From Rhizophagus sp. LPA8_4_AMF (taxonomy: Eukaryota > Glomeromycota > Glomeromycetes > Glomerales > Glomeraceae): a stretch of DNA of 23,687 nucleotides. Of the stretch, positions 1-9,076 are shown one piece after another. Below the pieces are notes generated by a model. That model saw only the letters and a list, made by a program, of their open reading frames with translations, was not told the DNA's origin and made no database searches. The stretch's first letter is position 1. Each line of letters begins with the position of its first letter. The translations under genes and the position numbers were made by a program. The stretch spans positions 1-23,687 of the forward strand of contig JADRCO010000999.1 in the NCBI GenBank assembly GCA_021464525.1, given 5' to 3'.

Positions 1-836
1 GCACGTATTTTATAAAATTACACAAGCTATGATATCACATGACTGCGATAACGTCGCATACGCAACGAATAAATTATCTCTTGTTTGTATATATAATTTT
101 TTATGTAAAAATATTTTTAAGTAAAGATTTTAAGCTTTATTGGAAATTATTCCACTGTTAATTAATATTTAAATAATCCAATACATCATTTCTGAATATG
201 TATTAAAGATTTACAGTTAGAATACAATTAACATAACATGTTAAATCAATTAATGAGATTATTTACAAAGTTTATTAGCAAAACTTTTAAATATAAAAAT
301 ATTATATTAAATAATTTTATTTATATACTTTATAATATAATTTTCTAAATTATATATATAATTATACATTTTTATCATTTTATTATTAGTAAACTTAATA
401 GATATTACATCAATTATTATAACAAGATTATTCTAATATATATCATCATATTTATCCTAATATAATTAAATAAACACTTTTCTGTTATATAATAATACCA
501 GTTATTTAGTTATTGTAGTATTTTTCTTTTAACATATAAAAATTACAGGGTTATCTTTAGATAAATAACTATTTGTAAGTATTATCTATTTATATAACAA
601 ATTGAATGGATAATAATATATATATGTAAAATGTAATTATACATGAAGTTGAAGTTAAAAGTTAAAATATTTTAGTTTTAGAAGCTTAAAGTTAAAATTA
701 AAGTCAAAATTGGCTAAAATTACATTATTTCATATGATTTTAATAGTTACAAAATAGTAAAAACTTTAAATTATAATAACTCTATCAATATTGATATTAC
801 AAATATAAAATACATATTATTTGAATTCTCTTAATA

Positions 837-1094
837 AGTCAAATTAAATGGTACAAAGATTATTAAAATTTGATTATTAGATATTAAGATCATAAGCAAA
901 ATTTCTAAATATTTAAGTAAAAATAGAATGGTCAATATTGATAATATTGATATGATCTTATTGCCATTTGTTTCATATTGATTAGAACTTTCAGATGAGT
1001 TATAAATCATTAAATTCTAATCACTAGATGTCAAAAATACTTTTATTATTAAATTTTAATAATTGTAGATAATTATTCAACATCTAATTTGACT
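837..1094. repeat. Nested inverted repeat (MITE-like fold-back)
   Basis: Three pairs of inverted arms nest around one centre: 837-850 with 1081-1094 (13 of 14 bases pair, AGTCAAATTARATG), 859-871 with 1051-1063 (13 of 13) and 885-894 with 951-960 (10 of 10). Unequal spacing between pairs indicates small insertions or deletions. No open frame lies inside and no clear target-site duplication flanks it. A small non-autonomous fold-back DNA element is the best reading, but in sequence this AT-rich chance pairing is a real alternative. Confidence 0.4.
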
Positions 1095-2081
1095 ATTTTG
1101 ATTTTTGAAAGGCTAAAGTTAACTATTTTGGCTATTTTGAAAGTCAAAATTAACCAATTTCAGCTTTATGGCATATGGAATATTTAGTTATAATAGATGG
1201 TTTATTTGTTATTCTAAGTAGATAGAATTGCTTGTTACTTGTAATATATATATTCTTTAAATACACTGCATATTCAAAAAAACTGATTGGTTGTTAAATT
1301 TCATGCCAATAATATCTAATGAAATATCATTATCTTATAATAAGAGCATATTAAATAAATAATTATTCTTCATTGATTTTGAAATACAATCAAAAGGAAC
1401 TTTTTCTACTAATGGTCAAGAAACACCATAATTAAACTTGTAAAGATTTTAATAGTTAATAAGAAAGAAAGGTTAGTTTTATAATAAATTTGTAATATAA
1501 TATATAATATGTTAATAAAAAAAAATAATTTTTAATTGCAAAATTTAAAAAACAAAATTATAATTTTGGCCAGAATTATACTGAATAAAATTTAAATATA
1601 TGGTAATTGTTTTAAAAAATCAAAAATTCATGTTTTTAATATCATTTTTTTTTATAATTTGCATGTAATTATTTTTAGTTCCTATTATATTAATTTTTAC
1701 CCTATAATGTCATAAGTAAACAAATGTGTAATAGTTTTTTTGATTTGAAGTTGCATAATATTACTGTGATTTATGTAAAAAGTATGTAAACCCTAAACTT
1801 TATCCTAACCTTAATATTAATATAAACGATGCAAAAGACATGTCTTTTTAAGTTCCTCTGTTGTAAATTCAAATCAATATATTGTATACTTTCCAAAATA
1901 TCTGAAGTGATTGTTCTATAACAAATTCAAATATTGCATGTATAAATTTAATGTACAGATGATTTAGCTTTTCTTATAACTTTACTTACATTCCAAAGTT
2001 CAGAAATACAAAGATATAATGAATCAGAATGTTTTCATATCATATATATATTAATTTGCATTAAATTTAAATCCTTTTCAG

Positions 2082-2149
2082 GTATTAATTATGGTCAAGA
2101 ATTTTATTTTGATCTTCGGGACAAACAAGGAATAAAATTATTAAAGTGA
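2082..2149 (+). other. Orphan terminal-exon-like frame
   Basis: A pyrimidine-rich tract ending in TTTTCAG (2075-2081) is followed by an open frame reading INYGQEFYFDLRDKQGIKLL-K and then TGA at 2147-2149. The residue mix looks more protein-like than the surrounding AT-rich frames. No upstream exon with coding character was found in the preceding 2 kb. It may be the last exon of a gene whose other exons are far away or decayed, or it may be chance. Confidence 0.2.
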
Positions 2150-2315
2150 AGATAAAGAAATATAAATGAAAGAAAGATCTTTCAATCGAAATAATATTAT
2201 TGCCAACTAAATAATCTAATTTATTTGTTCATAAGTACAATGAATAACTAAATTAATCCCTTACGAATTTTTTTGCACAAATAAAAACGCGCTTTTATTG
2301 AAAATTAATCTTATT

Positions 2316-3297
2316 TTATTTTTCTTTCTCTTCACTCTTAATCTCTTTCTCTTCACTCTTAATTTCTTTCTCTTCACTCTTAATCTCTTTCTCTTCACTC
2401 TTAATCTCTTTCTCTTCACTCTTACTCTCTTCACTAATTTCACTTGATTCTTCCTTTGTTGAATCATTGATCTTGGTAGTATCATCAACTGTTTCCAAAC
2501 CAGGCATCTCCTCATCCGAGTCATCCTAAAATATAAAAGTGAGTAAAATAACTATAATATTATATATCAATAACTTCCTATAAACTTACGAGTGCAGAGT
2601 CCGAGCCTTCTCCCATTAGATTAGAGAAATCCATTCCTCCTATAGGATCTGGACCTCCTTCATCCTCATCTTCATCTTCATCTTTCCATTTAGAAAAATC
2701 GGTCTTGAGAAATGGGAGCTTTTTTTTATCCTTTTGTAAACGTGGCCAGTAATCTTGTTTTTGTTCGGCCTTTTCAAGAACTAAAAAGATGTTTCGTGGA
2801 GTCGTGGAACGCTTTGCAGTCTATACGAAAGTGAATAAATAATCAGACGTTGTATTTAAAAAATTTCGATTAAAAATTGAATAATAAATGTTAACTTTAA
2901 TGTATTGAGAAATTGACGTACTAAATCTCTAAATTTACGAAATTTATTTTTTCCATATTACAAACCTCGGGCTTAATATCTTTGTAAAATTCCAACTCAA
3001 ATCCATATAAACTCTGTTCTGGACCAGATTTCCCTTCAAAGGAGATCTTGTTTGCAGTCACGTTAATTTTCGGTTCTTTACAGTCAGTTACATTTATTGT
3101 AATATAAAGTTCGTTGCTGCGTTGTGCCCAAAGTACTTCGGGGTGAAGAAATTTACTAAAATGAATAAACAGAAATATTAAATGATTTCAGTAAAAGTAG
3201 TAAAAGATAAACGGAGTTGGTAAAAAGGTTACGTGTAACGAGAATACTAAAGAAGATATACAAAAAAATCCCTCTATTTTACTTACTTATTAGACAT
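2316..3297 (-). CDS. SBA1: p23/Sba1-type Hsp90 co-chaperone
   Basis: Four exons (3297-3287, 3155-2966, 2820-2590, 2525-2316) give 213 residues. p23 proteins bind the N-domains of ATP-bound Hsp90 in the cytosol, slow its ATPase and stabilise client complexes. The CS domain begins HPEVLWAQRSNELYITINV (residues 8-26), and the family signature follows: WPRL at 92-95, then FLKTDFSKWKDEDEDE at 104-119. The first coding exon is only 11 bases (MSN plus two bases of a split codon) and its donor is GTAAGT. The acidic tail, normally irregular, carries five SEEKEIK-type heptads (about 179-213) made by a 21-bp tandem repeat. A minus-strand AATAAA lies about 20 bases past the stop. A heat-shock element and a CRE-like palindrome lie 85-110 bases upstream of the ATG. 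The family assignment is firm; the exact intron ends are inferred from phase and homology memory. Confidence 0.93.
2323..2426 (-). repeat. 21-bp coding tandem repeat in the p23 tail
   Basis: CACTCTTA recurs exactly every 21 bases at 2333, 2354, 2375, 2396 and 2417 on the plus strand. Each unit encodes the heptad S-E-E-K-E-I-K on the minus strand. The copies differ by only single bases, so the expansion looks recent. The unit length keeps the frame whatever the copy number. Confidence 0.9.
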
Positions 3298-3381
3298 TAT
3301 TGAAACCTTTTAAAAGAAAGTATCCGAAACGTTTCTGAACAATGAAAAGAAACGAGATCTTTGATAAAGATTTAAATGTAG

Positions 3382-3389
3382 TGACGTCA
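3382..3389. promoter_or_regulatory. CRE-like palindrome TGACGTCA upstream of p23
   Basis: The full 8-base palindrome TGACGTCA lies 85-92 bases upstream of the p23 ATG, five bases from the heat-shock element. This is the consensus for CREB/ATF-type bZIP factors such as fungal Atf1. A CG-containing 8-mer is uncommon in DNA this AT-rich. Function is inferred from position and consensus only. Confidence 0.5.
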
Positions 3390-3394
3390 ACTGT

Positions 3395-3407
3395 TTCGCG
3401 AATGTTC
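3395..3407. promoter_or_regulatory. Perfect heat-shock element upstream of p23
   Basis: TTCgcGAAtgTTC is three contiguous, alternating Hsf1 units with exact spacing (TTCnnGAAnnTTC). It lies 98-110 bases upstream of the p23 ATG. Hsf1 drives Hsp90 co-chaperones in other fungi, so a site here fits the gene's job. Binding is not shown by sequence alone. Confidence 0.65.
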
Positions 3408-3452
3408 TGGTTAAATGAATACATTATGAAATTATCTACGTAAATTTGTAAT

Positions 3453-3479
3453 TCACATGATTATATTTATATCACGTGA
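3453..3479. promoter_or_regulatory. Paired E-boxes TCACATGA and TCACGTGA
   Basis: TCACATGA (3453-3460) and TCACGTGA (3472-3479) lie 19 bases apart, about 155-180 bases upstream of the p23 ATG. Both fit the RTCACRTG core bound by Cbf1-type and other bHLH factors. The same 8-mer class recurs upstream of other genes in this window. Confidence 0.4.
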
Positions 3480-3804
3480 TTAGAATTCATATTAAACCTA
3501 ATTTATTCAAGTTTTATTACATTTTTGGATAATTTACAAAATTTTAAAGCTTTGTAACATTTTATATTAGTCTAAATTATGTTAAAACACTCTAAAGTAC
3601 AATAAAAATGTTGAAAACTTTTGTATGTCATTAAGGAATATATACATTTAACAGAAAGGGGAAAGAATAAATAACATTTAACGGAGGTGAAAGAATAAAT
3701 AAAAAAAAAATTTAACAAGACATACATATAAACTTTACCCGACATCATTCTGGGTTAAAATATATGACGCGTAATCCGTTTCTACATAATATAATTCGAG
3801 ATTC

Positions 3805-4969
3805 CTAGGGACATAACTTTTTAGCCTTATGTGAATCATCACCCTCTTCATCATCGCTAATAATGATCATTTCTACAGGTTTGGTTTTTCTTTTTCCCCT
3901 CGTAGGACTTGTGTCTTCTGGTTCTTCCTTGATAACAATTGGCTCTTCCTTAATTTTAACATCTAACACTTGATTGTTATTATGATTTTGTGTTGATATA
4001 CAATTCCTTCCATTTAGTGAAGAAGGTTGGATTGATAAGCGCGGATTAGGGATGTTGTGCCCACGAGCAATTAAGTAAGCAGCTGGACGATAGTGTAAAT
4101 GTAAAACTGCTAAAGGAGGTCCTTGCTCTTGCAAATACGTGTCAAATCTCGTAATTGATGGATTCGGTACAGATTGAACATCATATTGTGTCGCGATTTT
4201 GATAGATCTCGTATCCTTGCTCTCTGGGATGACAGCTGGTTCAACATCATAATCGGGTGGAGGATTTACATTCCATGGAACGCGTTTGGCACGATAAAAG
4301 TATACAGATACGGCACCTGGCCCTCCGAAAGAATAAGTTTTAGTCGAATTATAATTATCGGCCTCTCCTTTCCAAATGGTAGGATCGAACTTAAAAAAAT
4401 AAATCTTGTCTCGATTTTTGCTCCAAAAGCACGTTCGTGTATCAGCAAGTTTATTAGGATTGATATCAGTATAAGAGTAATCATACTCTCCATCCACATA
4501 TAAAAACACTTTTATTGGATTTGCATGACTACATTTGAAAACTGGTGCAGAAAATCGTATAGCATATCTTTCTCCAAATTCGTGAACGGCTGCAAAGTTT
4601 GTAACTGGACTATTCATTACAACGTAATAAATATTAAAATAAATAAATAAATAAATAAATAAAAAATAAAAATAAAACTATTTATTTATATGGAAATAGA
4701 AAGAAAATCAAATTGAAAGCAACTTAATTGATACGCTAACCTTCTACACTGTATTTCAGAATTCTCATTGCAGGTATAAGAAGGACTTGGAAGTATTTTC
4801 TTTAAAAAGTTTATATGGCTAAATTAGTGAAACTAAAAAAAAAGGTATTCCCAAACATACTAACACTAATGAAGTAAATAACTACCTTTTGCGGGTCGAC
4901 TTGTTCAGTAACCTCTGGTAGTGGTACATTATTTACCAAAATTTCTAAACGAAAGCCATCTAACAACAT
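3805..4969 (-). CDS. DUF7918-like protein with SUMO-type C-terminal motifs
   Basis: Three exons (4969-4886, 4799-4741, 4609-3805) give 315 residues. The start MLLDGFRLEILVNNVPLPEV and the later block IKVFLYVDGEYD...FKFD...YSFGGPGAVSVYFYRAKR have the layout I associate with fungal DUF7918 proteins, whose role is unknown. The in-frame ATG in exon 3 (MNSPVTNF) is not the likely start: an intron end fits just after it and joins in phase to the upstream exons. The tail (residues 265-315) is different in character: two psi-K-x-E sites in a row (VKIKEEP and VIKEEPE), a basic GKRKTK patch and IIISDDEE, a textbook SUMO-interacting pattern. I infer a nuclear protein. It is head-to-head with GNA1 and shares a 667-base upstream region. 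The family label is tentative; the gene itself is well supported. Confidence 0.75.
4638..4677. repeat. (AAAT)n microsatellite in an intron
   Basis: About six AAAT units followed by A-rich variants lie inside the second intron of the DUF7918-like gene, close to the acceptor. Read on the gene strand it provides a T-rich tract before the splice acceptor. Confidence 0.85.
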
Positions 4970-5636
4970 TTCTTTAACCACTAAATTTTTATGAAATAAT
5001 TCGACTTGTTTCGACTATATCAAAGAATTGATTCGGACTTAAGATACCGATTTACTGCGCCAGGTGATCAAATTACGCCAGATAATTTATAAATTCTTTC
5101 AACCTTATCCTCAATATCGCAAAAATTACGTTATTGACCCTCTTCGTATTACTTTCTTGACCCGGTCAAAATATGCATGATTATGTATGACAAAAATGGT
5201 CTTTTCTCGACCTGCAAAAAAAACATTAACGCGTTGTTATTATTTTTTCTTGTTATAGACACAAAGAGATTAATATTTATGCCGAAAAAATAATAAAGTA
5301 CTTATTTTTTTATCAGTAATGACAAAATAATTTTTAATATTTAGTTTTATGCGGGTTGTAGTTTAGTATTTATTACCTAATTACTTCTCTTAAATGTAAT
5401 CTATCTATTGGTTATAAAAAAAAATTTTAATTTTATCAATTTTATCACATATCGTGTTTCGGGAAAGGAACATTTTTGTCATACTTATCCTGACACAAAG
5501 CACATAACGCATATCTGATTTATGTCGATTTTTTAGAGTCTATATTTAGATAAACCAATGATAAATACCAAAATACTAAATATGGAATTATAAAGAAAGC
5601 AAATTTCGCTTTAATAATCGATAAAAAATTTTGAAA
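4970..5636. other. Shared upstream region of DUF7918-like gene and GNA1
   Basis: This 667-base gap separates two divergent start codons. It contains TTGACCCGGTCAA at 5157-5169, six-base inverted arms around one base, of the type bound by dimeric factors. No reading frame or RNA gene is visible. Confidence 0.5.
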
Positions 5637-6526
5637 ATGCCGGAATATATTTTTGATGAATCATTAATTTCAACCAAGATACAAGACGCGTTATCACCTA
5701 GTTTAAAGTTAAGACCGCTCGCAAAGGATGATTTTGATAAAGGTTTGTATTATTCCTAAATAAAAAGTTTGGACTCAGTAAAAGAACTGTAAATGCATAT
5801 AAATTGAAACCAATAATTAAGGAGTAGAAAAGTTCGTAGAAAATAATCTAAATTATTAAATTAAGATCGGGAACCATAATGGCGCAGTAACCTTAACTAT
5901 ATTCTCCTTTAATAATAGGAATATTTGATTGTTTAGAACAACTTTCAATTACGGGAGACATTTCACAGAAAAAATTTATTGGTAATACTTCTTATGTTTA
6001 ATTTAAATTTGATTTAACAATTTTTAAATAGGAGAATTCTTTCGTTATTATTTAATAGAACAATTTGAAGAAATGAAAAAGGCTGGCGGATACTATACAA
6101 TTGCTATTGAGGATGAAGTTCAAGGAAAGATCGTAGGTCTAGGAACTTTATTTGTGGAAATGAAATTTCTGAGGAGCTGCGGAAAGGTAAGCGGAGTGTG
6201 TTTATTTTAGATTATGCAAAATTCATTTGGTTCAACATTTTTTCATAATTTTATAAAGGCAGGACATATAGAGGATATTGTTGTACACGATTCACAAAGA
6301 GGAAAAAGTCTGGGGAGAAGGTAAGGAAATCTGATAATATATGTTGTGCTATTTAACTTGCTAAATATTTTTCAATTCTAGAATCATTGATCAGCTTAAA
6401 CATATTGGCAAAGAACTTGGATGTTATAAGTTAATTTTGAATTGTAACGAAAAAAATATTCCTTTTTATGAGAAATGTGGACTGACTGTAAAAGATGTAC
6501 AAATGACTTTTTATACAACGACGTAA
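5637..6526 (+). CDS. GNA1: Glucosamine-6-phosphate N-acetyltransferase
   Basis: Five exons (5637-5742, 5919-5981, 6032-6186, 6259-6320, 6382-6526) give 176 residues. Gna1 moves an acetyl group from acetyl-CoA to glucosamine 6-phosphate, the second committed step to UDP-GlcNAc for chitin, N-glycans and GPI anchors, in the cytosol. The GNAT fold is clear: GHIEDIVV (110-117) is beta-4, QRGKSLG (121-127) is the acetyl-CoA pyrophosphate loop, GCYKLILNCNEKN and FYEKCG near the end match the yeast enzyme closely. The serine in RGKSLG is a mild departure from the usual glycine or hydrophobic residue. The N-terminal part (MPEYIFDESL) is longer and variable, as is usual. The 3' end is only 137 bases from that of the convergent Snapin-like gene, so their 3' UTRs may overlap. 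Confidence 0.95.
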
Positions 6527-6663
6527 GAGAAGATTTGGGTATTGGAAATTATACATCCTCGAAAACAAATATCAATGACGCGCAATTTAATTTACAAAAT
6601 AGATTTTAACATAATTTATTACATCATTAGACATTTATTTAAATTTTGAATAAATTATTTAAT

Positions 6664-7410
6664 TTACCCTTCAGTTTCTTCAAAAGGTGTATCTTTTGTA
6701 ATTTCAATTTTACTTTCAACAACTGACGTAGTCGATGACGAACTAAATTCAATTTCTCTTCTAACAACTTTTTCCTTTCCTTTTCCTTTATCTTTTGTTT
6801 TATCTTTTTTCTTTTTCTTGGATATTTTTGCTGGAACAACAGCTTTGGGAACAGAAGGGGGAGGATTATGTTCCACAATTTTAGCAGCCAAAACTGTTTG
6901 ATCGAAATTTCTTTCCCGTTTTTGTATTTCAGCAATTTGTGCCAATTGCTGCTCTTTCATTATTTTAAGTTGAGAAACTCGCTGGTTTAGATTTTTAGAA
7001 CGTGATAACATAGATATCATAGTATTACGTATATATTGAAGCTTTTCGTGATATTGGGGAATTTTCGAGAACTTTTAATTCATATAAAAAGATAAATTAA
7101 TATGTTTTTTATTAGGTCTACTCATATTACAAAATCAAAGACACAGACACTTAACGCTATATATTCGTAATTATCTTGATTTTCCATTCTCGTGTTTGTT
7201 GTTTTCATTTCTTCCAAGAGAAGTTTTTGTCTCCTTCTATGGATGGGGAATAAAAATAAATAAAATATAAATTTCGATGACCCTATACTTTATAACTTAC
7301 TCTAATTCTCGTAATTGTTCTTCAACTTGCGTTAAAGTTGGTATGAAATGAGCTAAAAATCCTTCGGACAATAAAGGAATAGCAGGATTAATATTTTCTG
7401 ATAATTCCAT
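6664..7410 (-). CDS. Snapin-like coiled-coil protein with Lys-rich tail
   Basis: Three exons (7410-7301, 7236-7131, 7071-6664) give 207 residues with all phases agreeing. The first 115 residues resemble the Snapin/Pallidin/Snn1 pattern: a short lead-in LLSEGFLAHFIPTL, a heptad stretch with ELERRQKLLLEEM, then YHEKLQYIRNTMISMLSRSK and NLNQRVSQL. Snapin is a BLOC-1/BORC subunit on endosomes and lysosomes; that role is inferred. The tail is unlike Snapin: a proline stretch, about 28 mostly Lys residues including KKKKKDKTKDKGKGKEK, then a Ser/Thr- and Glu-rich end. The ATG at 7410 is the first in the frame, but the frame stays open upstream to a TTTTTTCAG acceptor-like site (about 7431-7439), so an extra 5' exon is possible. 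It is divergent from VMA11, 249 bases away. Another small coiled-coil family is possible. Confidence 0.6.
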
Positions 7411-7659
7411 CGCTCTATTTTTTAACCTGGAGTATTTTCTGAAAAAAGATTAAACGAAGTGTCAGGTGCCACAAGATCGAGGTGTCAAGCTTGCTGTCTC
7501 TCTCGAAAACGCGTATAAAAAAAGTTTCTGATTAAATGATTGATAAGATCTTTTAGATTTATAGGCTGACTTGAGTAACCATAAAAATTGTATAAATATT
7601 ATAAATATTTATTTCTAATAATCATCTCAAACAATCGAATTTTATTTTTTTTTTTAACA
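7411..7659. promoter_or_regulatory. Short divergent promoter region
   Basis: Only 249 bases separate the start codons of the Snapin-like gene and VMA11. The middle holds AAACGCGTATAAAAA (about 7507-7521), an ACGCGT followed by a TATA-like run facing VMA11. A T-rich tract runs up to the VMA11 ATG. Confidence 0.35.
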
Positions 7660-8603
7660 ATGGCAACAAATGCTTGTCCAGTCTTTGCGCCATTTTTTGG
7701 TTTTGGAGGAGTTGCAGCTGCAGTAGGTTATTAAATAATTTTTCAAGTATTTTTACATTCTTTCTAACTTTACTTTTTCACCACGTAAATTATAAGATGA
7801 TAATCAGCTGTAAGTTTGAAATAATAATTTTTATATTGTTCAACCTTGAGATTTATTTTTTCATTAATGTAATTCTATACCAAAGCAATCGGAGCTGCCT
7901 ATGGGACTGCAAAAGCAGGAATTGGTATTGCTGGCGCCGGTACATTTCGACCGGAACTTATTATGAAGGTAATTTCGTACATATTTAATCTTATTTCTTT
8001 CATTTGAGTTGTTCAAAGTATTCATCATTAATAATAATTTTAGTCGCTTTTACCTATTATTATGGCTGGTATTATTGCTGTTTATGGTCTTGTGATGGCA
8101 GTTTTAATAACAGGATCTAGTATGTATTTAAAATTATTGTTTAAAGTATTAGTCTTCCCTTTTTAATATTGTTGAATTTTACATTTTAGTGTCACCAACT
8201 AATGACTATTCATTATTTACGTGAGTATTATAATATTTCGTATTTTTCGTATTTGATATCATGAAGTTTAATATTTTTATTTATTATTTTGACAATGAAG
8301 TGGATTTCTTCATATGGGTTCTGGACTTGGTGTTGGACTTTCCGGATTAGCGGCAGGGTATGCTATTGGCGTGGTCGGTGACGCTGTAAGTTTACCTATT
8401 TCAATTCCTCTTTGTAAGATAATTCTCTTTCTAATAAGAAAATTTCCTTTTTAAAGTGTGTAAGAGCTCATGCGCAACAACCAAGACTCTTTGTAACTAT
8501 GGTCTTAGTATTAATTTTTGCGGAAGTGTTGGGTCTTTATGGTTTAATTGTGGGTTTAATATTAAATACTAAAGCAGAAAATAACTGTCAATTATATGGT
8601 TGA
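7660..8603 (+). CDS. VMA11: V-ATPase proteolipid subunit c' (Vma11 type)
   Basis: Seven exons (7660-7722, 7797-7809, 7886-7968, 8044-8119, 8190-8220, 8301-8385, 8457-8603) give 165 residues, the usual length. The protein is one of the membrane rotor subunits of the vacuolar H+-ATPase, with four transmembrane helices. It is c' rather than c because of [26 protein letters not shown] and the CVRAH stretch, which track yeast Vma11. Vma3-type c has CVLRPDLLFK and no SPT-DY segment. The final helix [18 protein letters not shown] holds the proton-carrying glutamate. Exon 2 is a 13-base microexon encoding MIIS plus one base; without it the first helix would lack residues present in all homologues. 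The c' subunit is known only from fungi, which supports the organism call. Confidence 0.95.
7797..7809 (+). other. VMA11: 13-base microexon in VMA11
   Basis: The exon is ATGATAATCAGCT, preceded by TTATAAG and followed by a consensus GTAAGT donor. It joins exon 1 (ending GVAAA) to exon 3 (IGAAYG) in phase to give AAAMIISSIGAAYG. The yeast paralogue has AAAMVLSCLGAAIG at this place, so the join is supported residue by residue. Confidence 0.85.
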
Positions 8604-9076
8604 TCTTTTTTAACTTCCAAATAAGTTTTTTTCAACAATATATGTAATTTAACTTTTGTATTACTAATAGTTTATTTAATATTGGGAACAACAATATCTT
8701 CATTATTGGAAGGTAGGATAATTAAAAAGATAGTTGATTTATATCATAGAACTATGCATCATTATTCAAAGCATCTTAACCCTTTAATAACTATTTCAAT
8801 AGGTTAAAGTGTTCAGGAATGATGCAAAACATTATACTTTATCGTACTACCATAGAATTTGTTAATTATTTCAAAATAAAGTATACATTATAATTATAAT
8901 TAACTATTGAAAATTAATAAATGTAGACGAAATACTGAAATACAAATTAATTTCTATGTTCTAAAACAAATCTAATGAATGCTAAATATAAATTTATTAA
9001 ATTTACGAAATAAACTTATTATGTATTCTTTTTCATTTTTCAGCAGATTTTATTATACCTTTAAGCTTCAAAATAG
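8604..9076. other. Intergenic between convergent VMA11 and BCAS2
   Basis: This 473-base AT-rich stretch should contain both 3' UTRs. No coding frame, RNA gene or repeat stands out. Confidence 0.6.

Larger units (their letters stand above)
1..2315. other. AT-rich gene-free stretch
   Basis: No reading frame here looks like a protein gene on either strand. The first 80 bases are slightly richer in CG dinucleotides and carry TCACATGA at 35-42, so they may be the upstream end of a gene lying to the left. The rest is AT-rich with short degenerate AGTTAAAA/AGTCAAAA runs (about 640-720 and 1100-1160), a fold-back repeat at 837-1094 and one orphan exon-like frame at 2082-2149. I see no RNA gene or recognisable transposase. 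Confidence 0.6.
3298..3804. other. Intergenic: p23 promoter and DUF7918 3' end
   Basis: This 507-base gap lies between two minus-strand genes. The left half (3298-3480) is the upstream region of p23, with the sites listed separately. The right half (about 3640-3804) is probably the 3' UTR of the DUF7918-like gene. No reading frame or RNA gene is visible. Confidence 0.6.

Noticed and set aside
2323-2432. Regular repeat considered as a CRISPR-like array
   Set aside because: The 21-bp units are contiguous without spacers and encode the p23 tail.
4610-4617. In-frame ATG (MNS) as the start of the DUF7918-like protein
   Set aside because: An acceptor AG right after it joins in exact phase to two upstream exons whose start (MLLDGFRLEIL) fits the family better.
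7674-7988. 104-residue frame overlapping VMA11
   Set aside because: Shadow of VMA11 in another frame, running through introns with no family resemblance.
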